A stretch of 64,000 bases of DNA, taken from NCBI GenBank assembly GCA_017513135.1, contig JAFWDH010000002.1, positions 62,001 to 126,000 of the forward strand, given 5' to 3'. Below, piece by piece: positions 1-6,930 of this stretch (within the stretch, counting starts at the first letter, position 1; each line of letters begins with the position of its first letter). The DNA is from Oscillospiraceae bacterium. Its GTDB lineage: Bacteria; Bacillota; Clostridia; Oscillospirales; Ruminococcaceae. The position numbers and the translations under genes are program-made. The notes beneath the pieces were generated by a model. That model did no database searches. It was not told the DNA's origin and worked only from the letters and a program-made list of their open reading frames with translations.

Positions 1-2
1 AT

Positions 3-1295
3 GTCTCAGGTCTTGTCACGCCCGGCGAACAGAATGACGGAATGGAGAAACGCATCGACAGATTCGGTGTCAGAGACTGTTTCACATACAGGTCTTACCC
101 GGTAACATTCTGGGATGTTTATGGGGAGACGGGACATCCGGTAAGAACGGCCGTCTCGGAGATGGGACCGGATCTTCTCGCAAGGATACTCGGACTCACG
201 GCAGCACAACAGGCTGCCCTGAACGTGGTGTTCCGCATCGCTGATGACCGCGGCCTGATCCTCACTGATCTCAAGGATCTCCGGGCCATGGTCGGATACG
301 TGAATCAGCATAAGGCCGACTATACTGCGACATACGGGAACCTGGCTACAGTTACCCTTAACACCATAATACGTTCCCTCCTTCCTCTGGAGACACAGGG
401 AGGCGACCTGTTCTTCGGAGAGCCCGCACTGGATATCAGCGACTGGATCAGGACCGATCCGAACGGACACGGAATTATCAACCTGCTTGACTGTACCAGG
501 CTGTCTCTCAATCCGGTGCTTTATTCGACGATGCTGCTGTGGATGATGGCTGAGCTTTATGAGAAACTGCCGGAAGTCGGGGATCCGGAAAAGCCAAGGC
601 TGGTCTTTTTCTTTGACGAAGCACACATGTTATTTACCGACACCCCGAAAATCCTGGTGCAGAAGATAGAGCAGGTCGTCAGACTGATCCGCTCCAAAGG
701 TGTCGGGATCTATTTCGTGACTCAGAGTCCTTCGGACATACCCGGGATCGTCCTTGCGCAGCTGAGCAACAGGATACAGCACGCCCTGAGAGCGTATACT
801 CCCGCAGAGCAGAAAGCAGTGAAAGCTGCCGCCTCTACCATGAGACAGAATCCCGCATTCAATGCTGAAGACAGGATCTCTGAGCTTGGAGTCGGCGAAG
901 CGCTCGTGTCTTTCCTTGGGAGGGACGGCGTTCCTGATATAGTTAGGGACACTGCCGTGATCTGCCCTCAGAGCCTTATGGCACCCGCTGCGAAGGAAGA
1001 CATCGAGGTCAGCATCGCTTCCGACGGCATGGCAAAGTATGACACTGCCGTCGATAACCGTTCCGCGTTCGAGGACCTGAACTATTTGGCTGAGGTCGAA
1101 GCCGAGAAAGCAGCGCTTGAGGCGGAAAAAGCCAAACTGGAGAAGGAAAAAGCCGAGCTGGAAAAACAGAGAAAAAAAGAAGACGCTGCCGCCAGAAAGA
1201 AGACGGAGCGCCGTATCGCTCAGGTAGAGCGCCAGATCATAAACACCGGATTCATGATCCTCAGAAGAGGGCTGTTCGGATCCAGGAAGAAATGA
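3..1295 (+). CDS. HerA-like ATPase, DUF853/YjgR type (5' end outside window)
   Basis: The frame is open from the window edge (first visible residues VSGLVTPGEQNDG), so the true start and the Walker A part lie upstream. About 430 residues are visible. A Walker B strand (LVFFFDEAHML) and the following RSKGVGIYFVTQSP segment match the C-terminal half of HerA-like P-loop ATPases of the DUF853/YjgR family, whose cellular role is poorly defined. The C-terminus has a charged coiled coil rich in EAEKAKLEKEKAELEKQ and ends in a basic tail. An ATG at 42 is internal to the family's conserved region and is not taken as the start. The gene ends just before a strong hairpin terminator. Confidence 0.85.
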   Translation, partial: VSGLVTPGEQNDGMEKRIDRFGVRDCFTYRSYPVTFWDVYGETGHPVRTAVSEMGPDLLARILGLTAAQQAALNVVFRIADDRGLILTDLKDLRAMVGYVNQHKADYTATYGNLATVTLNTIIRSLLPLETQGGDLFFGEPALDISDWIRTDPNGHGIINLLDCTRLSLNPVLYSTMLLWMMAELYEKLPEVGDPEKPRLVFFFDEAHMLFTDTPKILVQKIEQVVRLIRSKGVGIYFVTQSPSDIPGIVLAQLSNRIQHALRAYTPAEQKAVKAAASTMRQNPAFNAEDRISELGVGEALVSFLGRDGVPDIVRDTAVICPQSLMAPAAKEDIEVSIASDGMAKYDTAVDNRSAFEDLNYLAEVEAEKAALEAEKAKLEKEKAELEKQRKKEDAAARKKTERRIAQVERQIINTGFMILRRGLFGSRKK

Positions 1296-1313
1296 TTGTT
1301 CGCAGAAAACGAA

Positions 1314-1350
1314 AAGCGCCGGGAAGCACTTCTTCCCGGCGCTTGTTTTT
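1314..1350 (+). terminator. Intrinsic terminator after the HerA-like gene
   Basis: A 13-bp perfect stem (AAGCGCCGGGAAG at 1314-1326 with its complement at 1332-1344) is followed by GTTTTTT. It separates the plus-strand ATPase gene from the convergent acpS gene. A short A-rich stretch on the other side could let it work in both directions. Confidence 0.9.
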
Positions 1351-1710
1351 TCATTCAGTTTCAAGGACGGTGAACACCGTTACCAGATCTCCTTCGTCCG
1401 TCACTGAAACGAATGATCTTAGTTTTCTACTGCTGACTATCTCCTCTGCCCTGCCCCTGAATTCATAGTACGGCTTCCCGAGATCATCCCTCATAAGTTC
1501 AACCTCATTCATGGAGAATCCCCTGACACCCGTACCGAGAGCCTTGGAAAAGGCTTCTTTAGCGGCAAACCCGGCCGCAAGCTTTTCCGGTCTCTCCCTG
1601 TACAGTTCTATCTCTTTCTCGGAGAACACCTTCTTGAGGAACGATTCCTTTGCGCAGGCTTTTGTCACTCTCGAGATCTCAGTCATATCGACGCCAATCC
1701 CATAGATCAT
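1351..1710 (-). CDS. acpS: Holo-[acyl-carrier-protein] synthase
   Basis: A 119-residue protein of the usual AcpS length. It transfers the 4'-phosphopantetheine arm of CoA to a serine of apo-ACP, which fatty acid synthesis needs. The N-terminal GVDMTEISRV motif holds the Mg-binding Asp, and the helix AAGFAAKEAFSKALGTG holds the second conserved acid and lysine. The C-terminal strand reads SFVSVTDEGDLV where most homologues have a SxSH motif, a mild divergence. It lies 43 bp downstream of the nitroreductase gene on the same strand and is probably cotranscribed with it. The stop codon abuts the shared terminator. Confidence 0.93.
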   Translation of the reverse strand: MIYGIGVDMTEISRVTKACAKESFLKKVFSEKEIELYRERPEKLAAGFAAKEAFSKALGTGVRGFSMNEVELMRDDLGKPYYEFRGRAEEIVSSRKLRSFVSVTDEGDLVTVFTVLETE

Positions 1711-1753
1711 TTGTTCAGAATGAGTCCTTTCCTCTTTGACTGTACCGGCAGTG

Positions 1754-2311
1754 TCATCTCAGATAGTTTACCTTGGTATAATCACGGGGCTTGGGCTCCG
1801 GTCTTTCATCCGGAATACCGACTGTGATGCCGTACAGCAGCTCATATCCTTCCGGAACGCCCAGTTCCTCTACGAAACCTTTGCCGTCCTCCCCCTTCAG
1901 GAACCCCATGATGCCACCTATGTAGCACGTCCCCAGGCCCAGTGATTCTGCCGCTAGGACAATGTGCTCCGCCAGGAAACACGCATTGACGTCAGATCCT
2001 TTTGCCGAGATGAACAGTACCGTCGGAGCTCCGAACGCGACGCTGTAACCTGACTGTGAGAATCTGTCCTTAATAGCCTGCGGAAGCTCCTTATCCGCAA
2101 GCACCTGTTCCCTGTTTGCCGCAGACAGTCTGTCGATGAAATCTTTCGACTGCACTACAGTTACATGCCAGTTTTGGCTGTTCCCTCCGCTCGGAGCGAG
2201 GAATCCGCATTCAAGCAGCGTCTGGAGCTGCTCCTCTGTGATCTGCTCATTTCTGTATTTTCTGATACTGCGTCTTTCTTTTATTATTCTGGTAAGTTCA
2301 TTGTCGATCAT
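1754..2311 (-). CDS. Nitroreductase-family flavoprotein
   Basis: A 185-residue protein with the nitroreductase fold. It has an N-terminal RRSIRKYRNEQI segment for FMN phosphate contacts, a PSGGNSQNWHVTVV block, and the C-terminal LGLGTCYIGG region of the FMN site. Members reduce nitro compounds, quinones or flavins with NAD(P)H, and the substrate cannot be told from sequence. The start is preceded by AAAGGAGGG. A TTGCAA-18-TAGTAT promoter reads from the intergenic region shared with the pheS T-box. acpS follows on the same strand. Confidence 0.88.
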   Translation of the reverse strand: MIDNELTRIIKERRSIRKYRNEQITEEQLQTLLECGFLAPSGGNSQNWHVTVVQSKDFIDRLSAANREQVLADKELPQAIKDRFSQSGYSVAFGAPTVLFISAKGSDVNACFLAEHIVLAAESLGLGTCYIGGIMGFLKGEDGKGFVEELGVPEGYELLYGITVGIPDERPEPKPRDYTKVNYLR

Positions 2312-2364
2312 CTTTATACCCTCCTTTTATTCTGTTTATATACTAGCACCTCTTACTAACCGCT

Positions 2365-2381
2365 TGCAAAAGCAGTTTGCA
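2365..2381. promoter_or_regulatory. Inverted repeat between divergent nitroreductase and pheS promoters
   Basis: TGCAAA and TTTGCA arms are separated by five bases. The left arm overlaps the -35 element (TTGCAA on the minus strand) of the nitroreductase promoter and lies just upstream of the pheS -35. It could be an operator for the nitroreductase gene, but no known regulator consensus was recognised. Confidence 0.35.
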
Positions 2382-2387
2382 GCCTAC

Positions 2388-2416
2388 TTGCCTGAACCTG
2401 TCCGGCGTGATATGAT
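2388..2416 (+). promoter_or_regulatory. Sigma-A type promoter for the pheS T-box leader
   Basis: TTGCCT at 2388-2393, a 17-bp spacer and TATGAT at 2411-2416. Transcription would start near 2423, which places the whole T-box inside the transcript. Confidence 0.75.
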
Positions 2417-2422
2417 TAATTC

Positions 2423-2671
2423 TCGGAAAACAAACGCAAAGATCAGGATCCAGTAAGCGCAGGACCTTGGCACAGAGACATGTGCACAGCTGAGAGCACA
2501 TGAAAAAAGATGCGCTGAATTTCACCTGTGAGCGGCTCCCTGAAACCGCAGTAGGGGCAGACGGATGTGTCCGTTACAGCACGAAAGAGTGTCGGCTCTT
2601 TGTTCAGTCGGAATACGGGTGGTACCGCGCGGCGTTTACGCTTCGTCCCGTTGATGGGACGGGCTTTTTTT
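2423..2671 (+). promoter_or_regulatory. T-box riboswitch (tRNA-Phe sensing) with intrinsic terminator
   Basis: The T-box signature GGGTGGTACCGCG stands at 2617-2629 and is followed by a terminator (CGTCCC 2644-2649 with GGGACG 2656-2661, then T7). Stem I can be placed: AGTA at 2452-2455 faces GAA at 2517-2519 across the GCGC/GCGC helix (2457-2460 with 2512-2515), the loop-E arrangement of a specifier loop. The next in-line codon is TTC at 2521-2523 (TTT in the adjacent register), and both encode Phe. Uncharged tRNA-Phe should stabilise the antiterminator and allow pheST expression, as known for this family. Confidence 0.95.
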
Positions 2672-2707
2672 ATGCAATCAATATTATTTTGATAGAGGAA
2701 AAATGAA

Positions 2708-3733
2708 ATGGCGATCAAAGAAACTCTTGACAGGATCCGCGATGAAGCACTGTCCGCTATACGCGGAGCAGATGCCGAGTCCGTGATCGAGGAGCTCCGT
2801 GTCAGATATCTCGGCAAAAAAGGCGAGCTGACCGCGATCCTCAAGCAGATGGGAACTTTACCTGCGGAAGAGCGTCCTCTCATGGGACAGCTCTCCAACG
2901 ATGTAAGAAAAGACATCGAGGCTCTTATTGCCGAGCGTTCTGCCGATCTCAGGCAGAAGGCACAGGAACTTCGTTTCAAAGCGGAAGCTCTTGATGTGAC
3001 GCTGCCCGGTACGGATCCTCACATTGGTTCAAGGCACCCTCTTGAAACCGTTCTTGACGATATCAAGGAGATATTCCTCGGAATGGGATTCAATGTTGCC
3101 GAAGGACCGGAAGTTGAATTCGACCACTATTGTTTCGAGATGCTTAACATGCCGAAGCACCATCCCGCCCGAGACACGCAGGATACGTTCTATATCAATG
3201 ACAATGTGCTTCTGCGCACGCAGACATCGTCTGTACAGATCAGGACCATGCTTGCTCAGAAACCTCCTATAAGGATCATCTCACCCGGGCGCGTCTACCG
3301 CGTCGACACTGTCGATGCGACTCACTCCCCGATCTTCCATCAGATAGAAGGACTTGTAGTTGACAAGGGCATCACGATGGCTGACCTTAAAGGAACTCTT
3401 GCCGAGTTCATACGCAAGCTTTACGGCGCCGACATCAAAGTAAGGTTCCGTCCCCATCACTTCCCCTACACTGAGCCTTCTGCGGAAATGGACATGGAAT
3501 GCTTCCGCTGCCACGGAGAAGGCTGCTCTCTCTGCAAGGGAGAAGGGTACATCGAGATCCTAGGATGCGGAATGGTTCGTCCGGAAGTCCTTGAAGGATG
3601 CGGGATCGACCCGTCCGTTTATTCCGGCTTTGCTTTCGGTGTGGGAGCCGACCGCATAACCATGATGCGTTACGGCATAAACGACCTGCGCGTGCTGTTT
3701 GAGAACGACATGCGCTTCCTGCAGCAGTTATAA
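2708..3733 (+). CDS. pheS: Phenylalanine-tRNA ligase alpha subunit
   Basis: A 341-residue class II synthetase subunit that charges tRNA-Phe as an alpha2-beta2 tetramer with PheT. An N-terminal coiled coil (residues 1-90) precedes the catalytic core with GPEVEFDHYCFEMLNMPKHH, the motif 2 region HSPIFHQIEGLVVD and motif 3 FAFGVGADRITMMRYG. A CxxC-x4-CxxC insert (CFRCHGEGCSLC), common in bacterial PheS, is intact. It is the first gene after the T-box and lies 15 bp upstream of pheT. The ATG at 2708 has a weak upstream AGAGGAAA site. Confidence 0.97.
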   Translation: MAIKETLDRIRDEALSAIRGADAESVIEELRVRYLGKKGELTAILKQMGTLPAEERPLMGQLSNDVRKDIEALIAERSADLRQKAQELRFKAEALDVTLPGTDPHIGSRHPLETVLDDIKEIFLGMGFNVAEGPEVEFDHYCFEMLNMPKHHPARDTQDTFYINDNVLLRTQTSSVQIRTMLAQKPPIRIISPGRVYRVDTVDATHSPIFHQIEGLVVDKGITMADLKGTLAEFIRKLYGADIKVRFRPHHFPYTEPSAEMDMECFRCHGEGCSLCKGEGYIEILGCGMVRPEVLEGCGIDPSVYSGFAFGVGADRITMMRYGINDLRVLFENDMRFLQQL

Positions 3734-3748
3734 GGAGGAAACCGAGAA

Positions 3749-6130
3749 ATGAATGCTCCTGTATCCTGGTTGAAAGAATATACCGACCTTGACGGCATTT
3801 CTGTTAAGGAACTGTGTGACGCTCTCACGATGTCCGGAAGCAAAGTCGAGCGCTGGACATGCGAAGCGGACGAAATAAAGAACGTAGTTGTCGGAGAAGT
3901 GAAAGAGATGCACAGGCATCCTGATTCCGACCATCTCTGGGTCTGCAGCGTGGACTGCGGCGGAGACAGACTTCTTCAGATAGTCACCGGTGCTCAGAAT
4001 GTCAGCGTCGGAGACAAGGTCCCCTGTGCTCTTGACGGCGCCGAACTGCCCGGAGGGACAACTATTAAAAGCGGAAAACTCCGCGGCGAGCTGAGCGAGG
4101 GAATGATGTGCTCTCTCGGAGAACTCAATCTTACGGTACACGACTTCCCCGACTGCATAGAAGACGGTATCGCGATACTCGATCCTGCTTCGGTTCCCGG
4201 GGAGGACGTCTGCAAGGTCCTGGGGCTGGATGATACGAGCATTGAGTTTGAGATCACTTCAAACCGTCCCGACTGCATGTGTGTTTCAGGTCTTGGACGC
4301 GAGGCTGCAGCCACCTTCCGCAAGCCGTTCCGTTTTCCCGTACCCGAAATCCGTAATGCGTCCGGCTCCATAGAGGGAATGCTGAAAGTCAGAAACGAGA
4401 CTCCTGAGAACTGTCTCAGATACACAGCTGCGATCGTCAGGAACGTAAGGGTAAAACCGTCCCCCATGTGGATGAGACAGCGCCTGAGACTCTGCGGAGT
4501 CCGCCCGATAAACAACATAGTTGACATCACCAACTATGTGATGCTCGAGTACAACCAGCCGATGCACGCCTTTGACTACAGAAACGTCAAGGACAGCGAG
4601 ATCATAATCCGTCAGGCGAGAGAGGGCGAACACATAGTCACCCTTGATGACATAGACCGCGCACTTACTCCCGATATGATGGTCATCGCGGACAGCGAGA
4701 AACCCATCGCAGTCGCCGGGATCATGGGAGGAGAATACAGCGGGACCTATGATGACACCAACACCGTTATCTTCGAATCCGCCTGTTTCAACGCAGTCAA
4801 TGTGCGTTATACGGAAAAAGGTCTCGGCATGAAGACCGAGTCTTCAGTCAGATTTGAAAAGGGTCTTGATCCCGAGAACACGCTCAGAGCCCTGACACGC
4901 GCTCTTGAACTCGTCGAAGAACTTGACGCCGGCGATGTTGTCGGCGGATATGTCGATATCAAGGGCAATATCCCCGAGCGCAAGACACTGGTGCTGGAGC
5001 CCGACAAGATCAATGCCTTCCTGGGCACCGATCTTTCTTCGGATGAAATGGTAGATATTCTGCGCTCCCTTGAATTCGAGGTCTCCGAAGACATGAAGGT
5101 CACTCCTCCTTCATTCCGTGCAGACATCCTGCTTATGAACGACCTCGCGGAAGAGATCGCAAGGTTCTACGGCTACAACAATGTACCCTCAACCGTCATG
5201 ACAGGCGTCGCAACGGCTCAACTGACCGAAAGGCAGCACTTTGAGAAGGATCTTGCGCTCCGCCTCGTCGCCGCAGGCCTCTATGAAGTCAAGACATACT
5301 CATTCATGGGAACAAGGACTCTCGACCTTCTGAACGAGTCTGCGGACAGCGATCTCAGAAAAGCGGTCGTGATCAGCAACCCTTTCGGTGACGATACCGC
5401 GCTTATGAGGACCACTCTTCTGCCGGCAATGCTGGAAGTGGTCTCCAGAAACGTCAATGCAAGAGTCCCGTCCGCTTCGTTCTTTGAGATCGGAGTCGCT
5501 TTCCACGCTCACGAAGATCCCAACGAGCTGCCTGATGAGCTGAAGGATCTTGTCATTGCAAGTTACAACTCACTGGGATTCTACGGGGTCAAAGGCGTCG
5601 TAGAAGACATCTGCAGAAACGCAAACACCGAAAAGCCTTCCTTCACTCCTCTTACGGACAGCACTCTGTACCATCCCGGCCGTGCTGCTACTGTCACTGT
5701 CGGTGATACAGTGATCGGCACCATGGGAGAGCTGCTTCCGTCAGTGGCTTCAAACTTCGGCATCAAGGAGAAGGTCACCGCGGCAGTGATCTCTGTCGAA
5801 AAACTGTTTGCCGTCAGAGGCGGAGTCAGAAGATTCAGTCCCCTTCCCAAATTCCCTGCTATGACCAGAGACCTAGCTGTAGTGTGCGACACCTCCGTTC
5901 CAAGCGCAGACATAGAGCATGAGATCCGCTCCGCGTGCGGTGACATACTTGAGTCGCTTTCCGTCTTCGACGTGTATACCGGAGATAAGGTCGAAGCCGG
6001 GAAGAAGAGCATTGCATATTCGCTTGTCCTCAGGCACAAAGACCGCACAATGACTGATGATGAGGCAGACACTGCGATAAGCCGCAGCCTGAAGCGCCTT
6101 GAACGTATCGGTGTGCTGCTTCGCAGCTGA
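3749..6130 (+). CDS. pheT: Phenylalanine-tRNA ligase beta subunit
   Basis: A 793-residue protein of normal length, partner of PheS. It has an N-terminal tRNA-binding OB domain (NVVVGEVKEMHRHPDSDHLWVCSVD, residues 45-150), the B3/B4 editing domain with the FEITSNRPDCMCVSGLGREAAA entry motif, B5, and a C-terminal FDX-ACB domain (FSPLPKFPAMTRDLAVVCD, about residue 700 on) that contacts the tRNA. A strong AAGGAGG site lies just upstream. Expression is under the pheS T-box. Confidence 0.97.
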   Translation: MNAPVSWLKEYTDLDGISVKELCDALTMSGSKVERWTCEADEIKNVVVGEVKEMHRHPDSDHLWVCSVDCGGDRLLQIVTGAQNVSVGDKVPCALDGAELPGGTTIKSGKLRGELSEGMMCSLGELNLTVHDFPDCIEDGIAILDPASVPGEDVCKVLGLDDTSIEFEITSNRPDCMCVSGLGREAAATFRKPFRFPVPEIRNASGSIEGMLKVRNETPENCLRYTAAIVRNVRVKPSPMWMRQRLRLCGVRPINNIVDITNYVMLEYNQPMHAFDYRNVKDSEIIIRQAREGEHIVTLDDIDRALTPDMMVIADSEKPIAVAGIMGGEYSGTYDDTNTVIFESACFNAVNVRYTEKGLGMKTESSVRFEKGLDPENTLRALTRALELVEELDAGDVVGGYVDIKGNIPERKTLVLEPDKINAFLGTDLSSDEMVDILRSLEFEVSEDMKVTPPSFRADILLMNDLAEEIARFYGYNNVPSTVMTGVATAQLTERQHFEKDLALRLVAAGLYEVKTYSFMGTRTLDLLNESADSDLRKAVVISNPFGDDTALMRTTLLPAMLEVVSRNVNARVPSASFFEIGVAFHAHEDPNELPDELKDLVIASYNSLGFYGVKGVVEDICRNANTEKPSFTPLTDSTLYHPGRAATVTVGDTVIGTMGELLPSVASNFGIKEKVTAAVISVEKLFAVRGGVRRFSPLPKFPAMTRDLAVVCDTSVPSADIEHEIRSACGDILESLSVFDVYTGDKVEAGKKSIAYSLVLRHKDRTMTDDEADTAISRSLKRLERIGVLLRS

Positions 6131-6131
6131 C

Positions 6132-6160
6132 TTGCCTATTTTCCACAAATAAGCTATCCT
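6132..6160 (+). promoter_or_regulatory. Promoter for ireB
   Basis: TTGCCT at 6132-6137, 17-bp spacer, TATCCT at 6155-6160. It begins two bases after the pheT stop, so ireB can be transcribed apart from pheST. Confidence 0.65.
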
Positions 6161-6198
6161 AATATTTATCTCAACAAAAATGCAGAAAGGAATCGGAT

Positions 6199-6441
6199 AT
6201 GCAGGATGAGACCATGATCTTCTCCTATGAGGATGAAGAGGAAAAAAAGATCCGCGACCAGCTCACTCTGGTCTATGATGCCCTTACCGAAAAAGGATAC
6301 AATCCCGTGAATCAGATAGTCGGATATATTCTGACCGAAGATCCCACCTATATAACCACTAACAGAAACGCAAGATCCATCATGCTGTCCATGGACCGCG
6401 ACGACATCCTTCAGGTGCTCGTTCGCAGATTCCTGAGTTAA
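6199..6441 (+). CDS. ireB: IreB-family regulatory phosphoprotein (UPF0297)
   Basis: An 80-residue protein matching IreB/YrzL throughout (MIFSYEDEE...KIRDQL...YDALTEKGYNPVNQIVGYILTEDPTYIT). In Enterococcus, IreB is a substrate of the IreK Ser/Thr kinase and affects cephalosporin resistance; elsewhere its role is unclear. The family is common in Clostridia and often sits before ruvX, but here an unrelated small gene follows 11 bp downstream. The start has AGAAAGGA upstream. Confidence 0.92.
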   Translation: MQDETMIFSYEDEEEKKIRDQLTLVYDALTEKGYNPVNQIVGYILTEDPTYITTNRNARSIMLSMDRDDILQVLVRRFLS

Positions 6442-6452
6442 GGAGGAAATAT

Positions 6453-6746
6453 ATGGCAGAAAACGTCACCCTTACATATAAAGGCCATCCTCTCGTAAGA
6501 CACGGCAATGACATCTACTACGGCGCTCCGGAAGATCCGTATGTCGTATACATGCAGATCCTTGGCAGCGAAAAAAAGAACGGCATCGATACCGCCAACA
6601 GAGTTCAGGTGATGCTCCTTTCAAATGCTGAAGGGCTTAATCTGATGGAGCGGATAGTCCGAGTAAGTGAAAAGAACAGTCTTTACAGCGCTCTTGATAT
6701 CGGTTCTATCTGGTATGAAAAGGCTCTGCTTGAGAGCGCGAAATGA
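6453..6746 (+). CDS. Small protein of unknown function (97 aa)
   Basis: Not recognised. A soluble 97-residue alpha/beta-looking protein with an N-terminal strand-rich half (VTLTYKGHPLVRHGNDIYYGAPEDPYVVYMQIL) and a helical C-terminal half. It has no Cys cluster, signal peptide or membrane segment. A strong AAGGAGG site 6-8 bp upstream and 11-bp spacing to ireB make it a real gene, probably in an ireB-linked transcript that ends at the following hairpin. A role near IreB signalling is only a guess from position. Confidence 0.8.
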   Translation: MAENVTLTYKGHPLVRHGNDIYYGAPEDPYVVYMQILGSEKKNGIDTANRVQVMLLSNAEGLNLMERIVRVSEKNSLYSALDIGSIWYEKALLESAK

Positions 6747-6786
6747 TCATTCTTCCTTGTGAGAGGTCGCACAAACCGTAAGGCTG

Positions 6787-6820
6787 AGCCGGTACCCGTA
6801 TCTTTCGGGTACCGGCTTTT
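6787..6820 (+). terminator. Intrinsic terminator of the pheST-ireB region
   Basis: A 12-bp stem AGCCGGTACCCG / CGGGTACCGGCT (6787-6798 with 6806-6817) runs into TTTT. Confidence 0.85.
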
Positions 6821-6843
6821 ATAATCTTCTGTCACTTTATGGA

Positions 6844-6879
6844 AAGACCGGTATGCATCGTTCTCTGCATACCGGTCTT
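6844..6879 (-). terminator. Terminator for the SGNH-repeat gene
   Basis: A 14-bp perfect stem (AAGACCGGTATGCA arms at 6844-6857 and 6866-6879), followed on the minus strand by a short T-rich tail (TCTTTCC). It lies about 50 bp beyond the stop of the minus-strand gene. Confidence 0.7.
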
Positions 6880-6930
6880 CGGTCATTCATTTTCCTGACA
6901 GGGATCACTTCGCTGTCCACCGGCGGATCG

